A stretch of 64,000 bases of DNA. Source: Vagococcus vulneris. GTDB lineage: Bacteria; Bacillota; Bacilli; Lactobacillales; Vagococcaceae. A program made the translations under genes and the position numbers. The notes below the pieces were generated by a model. The model had not been told where the DNA came from and did no database searches. It worked only from the letters and a program-made list of their open reading frames with translations. Below, one piece after another: positions 8,133 to 17,809 of this stretch (positions are counted from its first letter, which is position 1; each line of letters starts with the position of its first letter). Location of the stretch: assembly GCF_003950515.1 (NCBI RefSeq), contig NZ_NGJS01000006.1, positions 57,324 through 121,323 of the forward strand, written 5' to 3'.

Positions 8133-9491
8133 TTAAGTTAATGTTTCGATAATTAGTCGGATATTTAAGATAGTTAATGTAATAACGCAAATCCAAGCAA
8201 CTACACTAACCCATTTTGAATTCTTGAATCGTTTGCCCATTATTTTTTCGGAACTTGTAAAATAAACCAATGGAATCATTGATATAGGCAAAGCAATACT
8301 CAAGAAAACTTGTGAGTAAATTAATAAATTGTCTAGAGCAACTTCATCTCCACCAAAATAAATTGTACAGATTAGAACGGGAATCACCGAAAATAAACGT
8401 GTAATTACACGGCGTGCCCATTGCGGTAACTTCATGTGAATGAAACCTTCCATAACAACTTGCCCAGTAAGTGTGCCGGTTATTGTTGAGTTTTGGCCAG
8501 ATGCTAGTAAAGCAACTGCAAACAATGTACTTAGAATAGGACTTGCAACACCGCCAGCAATTGCTGGGTTTTGTAGTGCATCATACAATGAAGAAAAGGT
8601 ACCTAAATCATCACTGTGACCAAAGAAAAGAGCACTACCAAGAATTAATAGTAGACAATTAATGACAAAGGCAAAAGATAACTGAATGTTTGAATCCCAT
8701 GTGGCAAATTTAACTGCTCTCGCAACGTGTTCTTCATCATCACGTTTGTAACGACGGGTTTGAGAGATTGCTGAATGTAGATATAGATTATGCGGCATGA
8801 CAGTTGCACCAACAATCCCTAAAGCCATTGTTAGTTGACCGTGATTTAAAATTTGACGTCTTGGGAGAAATCCTTTTAACATATCAGGAATATTTGGTTG
8901 AGATATGATTACTTCGTAGAGAAAAACAAACATGATAACGGCTACTAGCGACATAACGATTGCCTCGATTTTTCTAAAGCCTAATTTCATTAGTAAGAGT
9001 AGCAGTAAAACATCAAATATGGTAAGGATAACACCGAATAATAATGGAATTCCGAATAATAAATTTAAAGCAATGGCACCACCAATAACTTCAGCAATAT
9101 CGGTTGCCATTATGGCTAACTCAGTAACAACCCATAGTGTAATGCCAAGTTTTTTACCAGTATGTTTTCTCGTTGCTTGAGCTAAATCCATATGAGTGAC
9201 AATGCCTAGTTTAGCAGCCATATATTGTAGTAACATGGCAATTAAACTAGAGATTAACACCACTGAAATCAGCAGATAACCGTATTTAGCACCACCGCCG
9301 ATGGAAGTAATCCAATTTCCTGGATCCATATAACCAACAGCCACTAAAGCACCTGGTCCAGAGAATGCTAGTAAATTTTTCCAAAAATCTTTTGATTCTG
9401 GTATCTCAACAGTATCATTTATTTCGGAAAGACTAGGGCCATTCGCATACTGAAAGAGTTTTTCTGTCTCTTTTTTTTCTTTTTTATTCAT
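8133..9491 (-). CDS. mntH: Nramp family Mn2+/H+ symporter MntH
   Basis: 452 residues, eleven or so membrane segments. The first helix has DPGNW (metal-binding Asp and Asn, about residue 56) and helix 6 has MPHNLYLHS, both hallmarks of Nramp proteins; the Met selects for transition metals. Family knowledge: proton-coupled Mn2+ import, supporting oxidative-stress resistance and the Mn-form of NrdF. It is a single gene. I saw no clear MntR box in the 366-base divergent spacer. Confidence 0.93.
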   Translation of the reverse strand: MNKKEKKETEKLFQYANGPSLSEINDTVEIPESKDFWKNLLAFSGPGALVAVGYMDPGNWITSIGGGAKYGYLLISVVLISSLIAMLLQYMAAKLGIVTHMDLAQATRKHTGKKLGITLWVVTELAIMATDIAEVIGGAIALNLLFGIPLLFGVILTIFDVLLLLLLMKLGFRKIEAIVMSLVAVIMFVFLYEVIISQPNIPDMLKGFLPRRQILNHGQLTMALGIVGATVMPHNLYLHSAISQTRRYKRDDEEHVARAVKFATWDSNIQLSFAFVINCLLLILGSALFFGHSDDLGTFSSLYDALQNPAIAGGVASPILSTLFAVALLASGQNSTITGTLTGQVVMEGFIHMKLPQWARRVITRLFSVIPVLICTIYFGGDEVALDNLLIYSQVFLSIALPISMIPLVYFTSSEKIMGKRFKNSKWVSVVAWICVITLTILNIRLIIETLT

Positions 9492-9748
9492 GATACACCA
9501 ACTTTCAAAAAAATTGCTATGCTTTTCATAAGACAGTATAACGCATTTGATAATAGATTTAAATAGATAATATCAGGCATTAAAAACAAAGAAAGCGTTA
9601 TAAATGCTTTTGTATAGATCTTTTTAAGCTTGTTTTGTGAACCGTAATATTTTTTTAGGATAAACTAAAAAAATACTGAGTAACCAAATTTGTATTTTTA
9701 AATTATAGAAAAGGAATGGACAGAGAGATGTTTGGTTTATTACAGATA

Positions 9749-9778
9749 TATATGTTATTAAACTTGTAATAACATATA
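9749..9778. repeat. 12-bp perfect inverted repeat upstream of the dipeptidase genes
   Basis: TATATGTTATTA and its complement are separated by AACTTG. No T-run follows, so it looks more like an operator than a terminator. It lies about 40 bp before the extended -10 of the first dipeptidase gene. The rest of the 9492-9857 spacer shows only promoter-like sequence and a weak cre-like site at 9590-9603. Confidence 0.5.
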
Positions 9779-9815
9779 ATTTTCTGACCATAAAATAATC
9801 AATAATCGTGTAAAG

Positions 9816-9824
9816 TGTTATAAT
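9816..9824 (+). promoter_or_regulatory. Extended -10 promoter of the dipeptidase pair
   Basis: TGTTATAAT is a perfect extended -10 element. The -35 region is poor, as often seen with extended -10 promoters. The GGAGG ribosome site and ATG follow 20-30 bases later. Confidence 0.55.
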
Positions 9825-9857
9825 AAAGTAACGTCAAAAATACTTGGAGGTTAAATT

Positions 9858-11270
9858 ATGTGTACCACAGTATTAGTTGGGAAGAATGCGTCTATCAATG
9901 GGGCAACTATAATGGGGAGGAACGATGATTCCGGATTACCGTTACCTCACATTAAATTTCTAGTGACACCGGCAAACAATAATCAGAGCGGCAATTATGT
10001 GTCTGCTATTAATGGGTTTACGATGCCGTTGCCTAAAAAAGCACTGCGCTATCAATCTTGTCCAGCCATGAAGGAAGATGGAAAAGGTATTTATGGTGAA
10101 GCGGGTATTAATGAAGCTAATATCGGTATGAGTGCGACAGAGAGTTTATATGGAAATGAACGAGTTTTAGCCTTAGATCCTTTTGTAAAAAACGGTCTTG
10201 CTGAAGATTCTTTGTTAACTGTTGTTTTGCCGTATATACATTCCGCTAAAGAAGGTGTTGAATTTACTGGTCATTTAATAGAAAAATATGGTTCATGTGA
10301 AGGAAACGGTATTGTTTTTTCTGACAAAAATGATGTGTGGTATATGGAAATACCATGCGGTCATCATTGGGTTGCTAGTCGTATTCCTGATGATATGTGT
10401 GCAGTGATTGCTAATCAAGCATCACAACAAGAAATTAATTTTGAAGATGCTGAGAATTTCTTACATTCTCCTGGAATTCAGGAATTTGTTGAAACCAATC
10501 ATTTGAATCCTCATCAAGAGGGTTGGAATTTTAGACAGATTTTTGGTACTGCGACATCATATGACATGCACTACAACAATCCGCGTGTTTGGTCTGGTCA
10601 AACAATTTTAGGCTTGGATCAATCAGCTGAAGATCCACGTAGTATGGACTTTCCGTTTTTATTTAAAGCAAATCGTCAAGTTAGTGAAGCAGATGTTGCT
10701 CAAGTTTTAAGCTCTCATTATAATGAAACCAAGTATGACCCTTTAGGCGAAGGGACAGCATTGGAGAAAACTTTGTATCGTCCAATCTCTATTTATCGGA
10801 CAGTTTCATCACATATTATTGAAATTAATAGTCATGTTGCAGAGGCTGCTTCTGCGGTTTTATGGTTTAATCACGGTGTGACAGCTTTTAATCCGTTTGT
10901 TCCTTTTTTTGCTAATGCGACAGATACATCACCGCGATATACTGATACTCATTTAACGTATGATGAAAATGATATGTTTTGGATAACTCGCAGTATATCT
11001 GCTTTAGTAGAGCGTTCTTATCCGCAATTAAAAACGATGTTAGCAACTCATCTCAATGACTGTCAACAAGAGATGAATCATCATGTTGCTAAGACAATTG
11101 ATTATGTGTCTGCTCATCCCGCCGAAGACAGTACGGAATACTTAACTATTCAAAATAATGTTATCGGTGAATGGGTGTATGAAAAAAATAGGTCGTTTAT
11201 GAATGACTTAGTAGCGGCAGGTTTAGATTTTTCAAAATTAACGTTTAAAACATATATTAAAAACGGATAG
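9858..11270 (+). CDS. C69 family dipeptidase (PepD-like), copy 1
   Basis: 470 residues. Family C69 are N-terminal nucleophile hydrolases; the Cys after the initiator Met (MCTT) becomes the catalytic N-terminal residue. Family features present include GRNDDSG near residue 20, GINEANIGMSATES and VWYMEIPCGHHWVA. Role: cytoplasmic hydrolysis of dipeptides of broad specificity. GGAGG precedes the ATG. A second copy follows 24 bases later. Confidence 0.9.
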   Translation: MCTTVLVGKNASINGATIMGRNDDSGLPLPHIKFLVTPANNNQSGNYVSAINGFTMPLPKKALRYQSCPAMKEDGKGIYGEAGINEANIGMSATESLYGNERVLALDPFVKNGLAEDSLLTVVLPYIHSAKEGVEFTGHLIEKYGSCEGNGIVFSDKNDVWYMEIPCGHHWVASRIPDDMCAVIANQASQQEINFEDAENFLHSPGIQEFVETNHLNPHQEGWNFRQIFGTATSYDMHYNNPRVWSGQTILGLDQSAEDPRSMDFPFLFKANRQVSEADVAQVLSSHYNETKYDPLGEGTALEKTLYRPISIYRTVSSHIIEINSHVAEAASAVLWFNHGVTAFNPFVPFFANATDTSPRYTDTHLTYDENDMFWITRSISALVERSYPQLKTMLATHLNDCQQEMNHHVAKTIDYVSAHPAEDSTEYLTIQNNVIGEWVYEKNRSFMNDLVAAGLDFSKLTFKTYIKNG

Positions 11271-11294
11271 ATATCAGGAGAGGATGGGTTTATT

Positions 11295-12701
11295 TTGTGT
11301 ACAACAGTTATTGTAGGAAAGAAAGCAACTATTGACGGATCAACACTTAATGCTCGTAATGTTGACAGTGAATCGCCAATAGATGAAGTGAAATTTATTG
11401 TAGTACCTGAAGAGAATAACCAAACAGTCGATTATACCTCTGTTGTAACAGGTGTCACTATACCGCTGCCTAGTCGTCGATTACGCCATCAACTAGTTCC
11501 AAACATCAAATTAGCTGAAGAAGGAGAGTTTGGTGAATCCGGTATTAATTCAATGAACGTCGGTATGAGTGCTACGGAAAGTATTTATGGCAATGCCCAA
11601 GTTTTAGCAATTGACCCTTATGTTGCTGATGGAATTGGTGAAGATGCAATGGTATCAGTTGTTTTACCTTATATTACCACAGCCCGAGAAGGTGTGGTTT
11701 ATTTAGGGGAACTGATTGAAAAATATGGTTCAAGTGAAGGAAATGGCGTTATTTTTTCAGACCATGAAGATGTATGGTATATGGAAATACCTTGCGGTCA
11801 CCATTGGATAGCAACAAAAATTCCTGAAGATCATTGTTGTGTCATTGCTAATCAAGTAGCACACCAAGCAATTGATTTTAATAATACAGATAATGTTCTT
11901 TATTCAAATGGTATTCAAGAATTTGTTGAAAGAAATTCGTTAAATCCAGATTCTGATGAATGGAATTTCCGGCATATTTTTGGAACAAACACATCTTTAG
12001 ATCGTCGTTACAATACACCTAGAGTCTGGTATGGTCAATGTTATTTAGGTCATAAAACTGAAAATCCAAGCAGCAATGATTTGCCGTTTACTTTTAAACC
12101 AAATAGATTATTAACTATTGAAGATGTCGGATATGTATTGAGTTCTCATTATAATGATACTATTTACGACCAATTAGGAGACGGCTCATTAGCTGAGAAA
12201 ACATCATTTCGTCCGATTGCGATGAATCGTACAGCTCAGTCACATATTATTCAGATAAGAAACCATGTGTCGGAAGATATTTCGGGTGTTCTATGGTTAA
12301 ATAGTGCGCCAACTGCATTTAATCCATACGTTCCATTTTATGCAAATGCAGATGACACATCAACTTATTATAATCAAACCAGCTTGTCATTTAATTTTGG
12401 AGAAGCCTATTGGCGAGCACGGATGATTGCCGTATTGGTGGAGCAAAACTATGGTGAAACTCATACAGCAAATAATGCCTATTTAACAGAATGCCAACGT
12501 CAAGCCAATGCTTTTATTACTGAAACAGATAAATTGAGTATTTCTTATAAAAATCAAGAGCTAACGAGATATTTAACCAAACGCAATCAATTGCTAACAG
12601 ATAAAATAAAAGCATTAACACTGGCTCATATTGAAGAGTTAACAAACGGTAATTTGGGTCTGTCAGCCTTAACATATACACGAGATAAAAATCAATTGTA
12701 G
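11295..12701 (+). CDS. C69 family dipeptidase (PepD-like), copy 2
   Basis: 468 residues, a paralogue of the gene before it with the same blocks in the same order (MCTTVIVGKKATIDGSTL, ESGINSMNVGMSATESIYGN, DVWYMEIPCGHHWIA). The start is a TTG placed directly before the conserved Cys codon; AGGAGAGGATGGG lies upstream. Copy 1 has GRNDDSG where copy 2 has ARNVDSE, so substrate preference may differ. The pair forms one operon ending at a strong terminator. Confidence 0.9.
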   Translation: MCTTVIVGKKATIDGSTLNARNVDSESPIDEVKFIVVPEENNQTVDYTSVVTGVTIPLPSRRLRHQLVPNIKLAEEGEFGESGINSMNVGMSATESIYGNAQVLAIDPYVADGIGEDAMVSVVLPYITTAREGVVYLGELIEKYGSSEGNGVIFSDHEDVWYMEIPCGHHWIATKIPEDHCCVIANQVAHQAIDFNNTDNVLYSNGIQEFVERNSLNPDSDEWNFRHIFGTNTSLDRRYNTPRVWYGQCYLGHKTENPSSNDLPFTFKPNRLLTIEDVGYVLSSHYNDTIYDQLGDGSLAEKTSFRPIAMNRTAQSHIIQIRNHVSEDISGVLWLNSAPTAFNPYVPFYANADDTSTYYNQTSLSFNFGEAYWRARMIAVLVEQNYGETHTANNAYLTECQRQANAFITETDKLSISYKNQELTRYLTKRNQLLTDKIKALTLAHIEELTNGNLGLSALTYTRDKNQL

Positions 12702-12720
12702 ATAAAATTAGAAATATAAT

Positions 12721-12768
12721 AAAGAGCATTTATTGATATTCAGATATGAAATCAATAAGTGCTCTTTT
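12721..12768. terminator. Bidirectional terminator between dipeptidase 2 and tyrS remnant
   Basis: AAAGAGCATTTATTGAT pairs with ATCAATAAGTGCTCTTT with one mismatch, with T- and A-runs on each side. Confidence 0.8.
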
Positions 12769-12777
12769 AATTAGAGA

Positions 12778-13786
12778 TTAAACTAAATTAATGAGTGTGT
12801 ATTTTTTCTTACCTTTGCGGACAATGATAAAACGACCATCAAATGAGATGTCTTCAGTTATTTCAAAATCCAAATCTTGGATGCGGTCGCCGTTAATATA
12901 GATGGCACCATTTGTGATGTCTTCGCGTGCTTGTCTTTTTGAAGGTTCGACTTTAGTTTCAATTAACCAATCGACTAAGTTCATCGTCTCTTTACCGATA
13001 GAAGCAGATGGCATATTCTTAAAGCCTTCTTCAATTTGTTTTGCAGATAACTGTTTAACGTCGCCAGAGAATAATGCTGCAGATATGCTTAAAGCATCAT
13101 TTAGGGCTTCTTCACCGTGAACAAAGACAGTCATTTCACTAGCCAATGTTTTTTGTGCTTCGCGTTTATGTGGTTCAGTTGCAACTTTTTCAGCTTGATC
13201 AGCACCACCGACTTGTAAGCGGACATCATGATGTTTGAATAGGTGCAAGAAATCCATTGATTGTAAGATTTGGTACGTAAATTCCGTAAAAGAAATACCT
13301 GTTTCTAATCGACTAGATACAATGTCTTTAGCAAGCATTGTATTGATATTAAAGTTTTTTACCGTAGTCTCTTAAAAAATCTAAAATAGAAAGATCTTTT
13401 GTCCAATCGTAGTTATTAACTAGCGTTAATTCATGCTCATTGTTTTTATCAAAAAATAATTTGCGCATTTGTGCAGTTAATTTATCAACATTGTGTTGGA
13501 CTTGTTCCATTGATTGCAATTGACGTTCGGAAGTACGTCCGCTTGGGTCACCGATTGTACCAGTTGCACCGCTGATTAAAATAAACGGATGATGTCCGAA
13601 TTGTTGAAATCTTTTCAACATCATAAAAGGAATCAAGTGCCCAATATGCATACTATCACCAGTCGGATCAACTCCGCAGTATAATGAAATGTTGTTAGTG
13701 CTGACATATTTTCGCAGACCAGCTTCATCGGTTTGATGATTAATTGCGTCGCGCCAAAGTAACTCATTAATAATGTTTGTTGTCAT
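12778..13786 (-). pseudogene. tyrS: Tyrosyl-tRNA synthetase, broken (frameshift and internal deletion)
   Basis: The first part (13786-13349) has the TyrRS N-terminus: YCGVDPTGDSMHIGH with the HIGH signature, and GATGTIGDPSGR. It runs into a stop after RDYGKKL. Dropping one A from the A-run near 13354-13359 restores RDYGKNFNINTMLAKD, so a +1 indel broke the frame. The second part ends with the S4-like tRNA-binding domain. Inside it GGADQ is joined directly to AEKVATEPHKREAQK (junction near 13191-13200), so about 85 codons normally between them are missing, including QWGNI and the KFGKS (KMSKS-type) loop. It cannot encode an active enzyme; a working tyrosine synthetase must lie elsewhere. The T-box leader and promoter upstream look intact. 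Confidence 0.88.
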
Positions 13787-13804
13787 GTAATCATCTCCTA
13801 ATTA

Positions 13805-14035
13805 ATTGTAATAAAAAAAAGTCCCAGCAGATAATTACATTTACCCGCTGGGACGAATCAGTTTAATCCGTGGTACCACCCAAATTGTGCTTAAACTCCT
13901 CTTTGATACCTCATATTGCGAGGTGTCGTTTCTTCAGTGGTCATTAAGTGTACTTCATTGTCTTGTTTGTGTTGATTTTCAGCAAACATCTTTCTTGGGG
14001 GAACAGGGACAAGCAATTACTGTGCTAAACGAATA
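13805..14035 (-). ncRNA. T-box leader of tyrS
   Basis: The conserved T-box GGGTGGTACCACGG (minus strand, 13881-13868) is followed by the terminator GTCCCAGCGGG...CTGCTGGGAC plus eight T (13854-13813). Upstream lies a Stem I region with a GAAGTACAC stretch offering a UAC (Tyr) specifier at 13952-13950. T-boxes read through the terminator when the matching tRNA is uncharged. Here it controls a dead gene. The specifier assignment is by eye. Confidence 0.88.
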
Positions 14036-14050
14036 AAATTATTATTAATA

Positions 14051-14090
14051 TATCTAACATGGTATATATTGCAAAGGATGTCAGCAGGAT
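14051..14090 (-). promoter_or_regulatory. Promoter of the tyrS T-box leader
   Basis: On the minus strand TTGCAA is followed after 16 bases by TATATT, shortly before the expected leader start. Confidence 0.5.
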
Positions 14091-14318
14091 ACATCAGTGT
14101 TTTCACATTATGTAAAACAAAAATTACTATATGAAATAGATTTCAAAAAATGGTTAAGTGTTGTGTAAGTTTGTTTTTATTGTGAGTAATTGATCAAAAG
14201 AAAATAGATTTTAAAAAATAGGATTAGCATATCTATGCCTTTTAAATAATATAAGGAATGTCATATAATCGCTTTTAAAGAATATAGTTCAAAAGTTAAC
14301 TAATAGTTATGAGTGTGT

Positions 14319-14380
14319 TGGTTAAATTAAACAAAAGATGGTTAAGTTTTGTTGACACTTACTCTTTTTTGTTGTATATT
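14319..14380 (+). promoter_or_regulatory. Promoter of the inositol operon with repeated TGGTTAA motifs
   Basis: TTGACA (14352-14357), a 17-base spacer and TATATT (14375-14380) make a near-ideal promoter. TGGTTAA occurs at 14319-14325 and 14339-14345 (20 bp apart) just before the -35, and again at 14151-14157 as TGGTTAAGTG. These are candidate operator half-sites for an inositol regulator that is not encoded in the window. Confidence 0.6.
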
Positions 14381-14445
14381 TATCATAAGTTAATCAAAAC
14401 ATAGATTTAACAATATTTTTATTGACTAAATCGGAGGAGGAAATT

Positions 14446-15909
14446 ATGTCAAACAACGTGCGACAATTAAAAAATTACATTAATGGTAAGTGGGTTCAAA
14501 GTACAACAGAAAAGTATGAAGTTGTGGTAAATCCAGCAACGAAAGAACCGATTTGTGAAGTTCCTTTATCAACACGCAAAGATTTAGATCAAGCAGCTGA
14601 AGTTGCACATGAAGCATTTCTATTGTGGAAAGAAGTCGCAGTTCCAAGAAGAGCAAGAATTTTATATAAATTTCATCAATTGTTAATTGCCAATAAGGAT
14701 GAACTAGCTCGTCTAGTTACGATAGAAAATGGTAAGGCACTTTCAGAATCTTACGGAGAAGTTCAACGTGGTATTGAGAATGTTGAATTTGCTGCTAGTG
14801 CGCCGACATTAATGATGGGAGATAGCTTGTCATCGATTGCGACGGATGTTGAGGCAACTGTTTACAAATATCCTGTCGGTGTTGTGGGTGGTATCACACC
14901 ATTTAATTTTCCAATGATGGTTCCTTTTTGGATGTTCCCAATGGCAATTGCAACAGGTAATTCAGTGGTAATGAAACCTTCAGAAAAAACACCAATGTTA
15001 ATGGAAAAAATTGTTGAATTGCTTGCAGAAGCCGGCTTGCCAGATGGGGTATTTAATATCGTTTATGGTGCTCATGATGTTGTTAACGGCATCTTGCAAC
15101 ATCCGTTAATTAAAGCTATTTCCTTTGTAGGTTCTAAACCAGTGGGTGAATATATTTATACTGAAGGGTCAAAACATTTGAAACGAGTTCAAGCATTAAC
15201 AGGTGCTAAAAATCATACGATAGTCTTAAATGATGCTAATTTAGATGATAGTATTCCGGCAATTATTGGAGCGGCTTTTGGATCAGCTGGAGAGCGTTGT
15301 ATGGCAGCAGCTGTTGTTACGGTAGAAGAAGGTATCTATGATGAATTTATGACACGTTTAGTTGCCGCGGCAAAAGACATAAAAATGGGTAACGGCTTAG
15401 ATGATGGTGTTTTCTTAGGCCCGGTTATTCGTGAAGAAAATCTGACTAGAACATTATCATATATTGATAAAGGGATTGAAGCAGGGGCAGAATTAATTTA
15501 TGACGGACGTGGTCAAGTATCAGAGGAAGGATATTTTGTCGGTCCAACGATTTTTGGCAACGTGACAACAGAAATGGATATTTGGAAAGATGAAATATTC
15601 GCACCAGTTTTATCAGTTATTAAAATTAGTGGCTTAAAAGAAGGTATTGAGATTGCAAATCAGTCTGAATTTGCTAATGGCGCATGTCTATTTACAAATA
15701 ATGCATCAGCCATTAGATACTTTAGAGAAAATATTGATGCAGGGATGATAGGAGTTAATTTAGGTGTACCAGCACCAATGGCAATGTTCCCATTCTCGGG
15801 TTGGAAATCATCATTCTTTGGTACTTTACCAGCTAATGGTAAAGCAGGATTAGAATTCTATACACGAAATAAAGTAGTAACAGCAAGATATTCAAGAGAA
15901 GATATTTAA
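14446..15909 (+). CDS. iolA: Methylmalonate/malonate-semialdehyde dehydrogenase (acylating) IolA
   Basis: 487 residues, ALDH superfamily. It converts malonate semialdehyde to acetyl-CoA and CO2 with NAD and CoA, the last step of inositol breakdown. The Rossmann region has GITPFNFP and MKPSEKTP; the catalytic Cys lies in [10 protein letters not shown], the arrangement specific to CoA-acylating MMSDH. GGAGGAGG precedes the ATG at 14446; an upstream in-frame TTG is not needed. First gene of the iol operon. Confidence 0.92.
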   Translation: MSNNVRQLKNYINGKWVQSTTEKYEVVVNPATKEPICEVPLSTRKDLDQAAEVAHEAFLLWKEVAVPRRARILYKFHQLLIANKDELARLVTIENGKALSESYGEVQRGIENVEFAASAPTLMMGDSLSSIATDVEATVYKYPVGVVGGITPFNFPMMVPFWMFPMAIATGNSVVMKPSEKTPMLMEKIVELLAEAGLPDGVFNIVYGAHDVVNGILQHPLIKAISFVGSKPVGEYIYTEGSKHLKRVQALTGAKNHTIVLNDANLDDSIPAIIGAAFGSAGERCMAAAVVTVEEGIYDEFMTRLVAAAKDIKMGNGLDDGVFLGPVIREENLTRTLSYIDKGIEAGAELIYDGRGQVSEEGYFVGPTIFGNVTTEMDIWKDEIFAPVLSVIKISGLKEGIEIANQSEFANGACLFTNNASAIRYFRENIDAGMIGVNLGVPAPMAMFPFSGWKSSFFGTLPANGKAGLEFYTRNKVVTARYSREDI

Positions 15910-15962
15910 CTGCAATGTTAAATTAATTATTAATAGATGTGTTTGGAAAGGAGGTTTTCTTT

Positions 15963-16781
15963 TTGGTAGATTTAAAAAGAAAACAATATTCAAAAGAAAT
16001 CGGACCGCATGTTTTTGAAAACCAATTAGTGACAAGACAAAACAGTGGATTAGAATATATCGAATTACGATTAATTACGCTAGAACCGGACGGCGTCTAT
16101 GAAGAAACTTTAACAGACCTAGAAGTATGTGCGGTGGTATTAACTGGAAAGGCAACAGTCACTGAAGGGAATCATGTCTTTTCTGAGATAGGAACAAGAG
16201 AAGACGTCTTTGAGAAAATCCCGACAGATAGTGTTTATGTATCCGCGGGAAAAACGATGCAGATAACCACGCAAACGAATGCAAGAATTCTTTTATGCTA
16301 TGCACCAAGTACAATTGATCTGCCTACACAATTAATCGCGGCAGCTAATAATACAGTTGAAAAGCGTGGGATTTATCAAAATAAACGAATGGTGCATAAT
16401 ATTATGGATGATCAATCACCTGTGTCAGATAAATTAATTGTGGTTGAAGTCTTTACAGATAGCGGCAATTGGTCAAGTTATCCGCCGCACAAACATGACC
16501 AGGATAACCTGCCTTATGAATCATTTTTAGAAGAAACATACTATCATGAAATGAATCCAAAACAAGGTTTTGTGTTCCAGCGAGTATATACAGATGATCG
16601 ATCATTAGATGAAACCATGGCTGTTGAAAATGGGGACGTGGTAATTGTTCCTAAAGGATACCATCCAGTGTCTGTGCCAGATGGTTATGATGGTTATTAT
16701 TTAAACATTATGGCGGGGCCGACCAAGAAATGGAAATTCCATAATGATCCAGATCATGAATGGATTTTATCTAGAAAATAA
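15963..16781 (+). CDS. iolB: 5-deoxy-glucuronate isomerase IolB
   Basis: 272 residues of the cupin-fold IolB family, which isomerises 5-deoxy-D-glucuronate to 2-deoxy-5-keto-gluconate. The metal-binding segment SSYPPHKHDQDN is followed by EETYYHEMNPKQGFVFQRVY, and GDVVIVPKGYHPV is the second cupin motif. AAAGGAGG (15946-15953) is correctly spaced for the TTG at 15963 and not for the in-frame ATG at 15939. It lies between iolA and iolC in the same operon. Confidence 0.92.
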   Translation: MVDLKRKQYSKEIGPHVFENQLVTRQNSGLEYIELRLITLEPDGVYEETLTDLEVCAVVLTGKATVTEGNHVFSEIGTREDVFEKIPTDSVYVSAGKTMQITTQTNARILLCYAPSTIDLPTQLIAAANNTVEKRGIYQNKRMVHNIMDDQSPVSDKLIVVEVFTDSGNWSSYPPHKHDQDNLPYESFLEETYYHEMNPKQGFVFQRVYTDDRSLDETMAVENGDVVIVPKGYHPVSVPDGYDGYYLNIMAGPTKKWKFHNDPDHEWILSRK

Positions 16782-16796
16782 ACGGGGGATAATAGA

Positions 16797-17759
16797 ATGA
16801 CAACTAAAAAATTTGATTTAATTGCAATTGGTCGTGCTTGCGTCGACTTGAATGCAGTAGAATATAATCGTCCTATGGAGGAAACGCTAACATTTAGTAA
16901 ATATGTCGGCGGGTCACCGGCTAATATTGCAATTGGGGCTTCTAAATTAGGACTATCTTGCGGTTTTATCGGTAAGATTCCCGATGATCAGCACGGCCGC
17001 TTTATTGAAAATTATATGGCTGGAGTCGGTATTGATACAACGGGGATGGTAATTGATAAAGAAGGACATAAAACAGGTTTAGCGTTTACGGAAATTTTAA
17101 GTCCGGAAGAATGTTCTATTTTGATGTATCGCGACGATGTAGCTGATTTATATTTAACACCAGCAGAAGTTAGTGAAGACTATATTACTTCGGCAAAAAT
17201 ATTGGTTGTTTCAGGAACAGGTTTAGCTAAAAGTCCATCGCGCGAGGCGATTTTGAAAGCTGTTTCAATTGCGCGTAAAAATGATGTCCAAGTCATTTTT
17301 GAGTTAGATTATCGTCCGTACACTTGGCAGAATGCTGAGGAAACATCAGTGTATTACTCATTAGTTGCAGAACAATCGGATGTTGTTATTGGTACACGTG
17401 ATGAGTACGATATGCTTGAGAATAAAACAGGTGGTAAAAACGAGGACACTGTATCTTATCTTTTTAAACACCAGCCAGAACTGCTTGTTATTAAACATGG
17501 TGTGCAAGGTTCATATGCTTATACGAAAGATGGTAAGGAATATCGTGCAAGCGCTTATAAAACAAATGTATTAAAAACTTTCGGAGCCGGTGATTCATAT
17601 GCGGCAGCATTTATATATGCTTTGAGCCAAGGAAAAGATATTGAAACAGCACTTAAATACGGCAGTGCGTCAGCTGCAATTGTTGTCAGCAAACATAGCT
17701 CATCAGAAGCAATGCCGACAGTTGATGCGATTGAGGATTTAATGAAAGCACAAGCGTAA
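16797..17759 (+). CDS. iolC: 5-dehydro-2-deoxygluconokinase IolC
   Basis: 320 residues, PfkB carbohydrate kinase family. It phosphorylates 2-deoxy-5-keto-gluconate. The N-terminal IGRACVDLN and YVGGSPANIAIGASKLG form the substrate pocket; the C-terminal TFGAGDSYAA holds the anion hole and catalytic Asp. The RDDVADLYL segment is characteristic of IolC among PfkB kinases. It starts 15 bases after iolB, in one operon. Confidence 0.92.
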   Translation: MTTKKFDLIAIGRACVDLNAVEYNRPMEETLTFSKYVGGSPANIAIGASKLGLSCGFIGKIPDDQHGRFIENYMAGVGIDTTGMVIDKEGHKTGLAFTEILSPEECSILMYRDDVADLYLTPAEVSEDYITSAKILVVSGTGLAKSPSREAILKAVSIARKNDVQVIFELDYRPYTWQNAEETSVYYSLVAEQSDVVIGTRDEYDMLENKTGGKNEDTVSYLFKHQPELLVIKHGVQGSYAYTKDGKEYRASAYKTNVLKTFGAGDSYAAAFIYALSQGKDIETALKYGSASAAIVVSKHSSSEAMPTVDAIEDLMKAQA

Positions 17760-17809
17760 AAAAAGAAAAAGTTGTAAACTAACCGCTATTAAAATGGAGG
17801 AACGATAAT

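Noticed and set aside
9590..9603. cre-like site AGAAAGCGTTATAA upstream of the dipeptidases
   Set aside because: Two mismatches at conserved ends; too weak to list as a feature.
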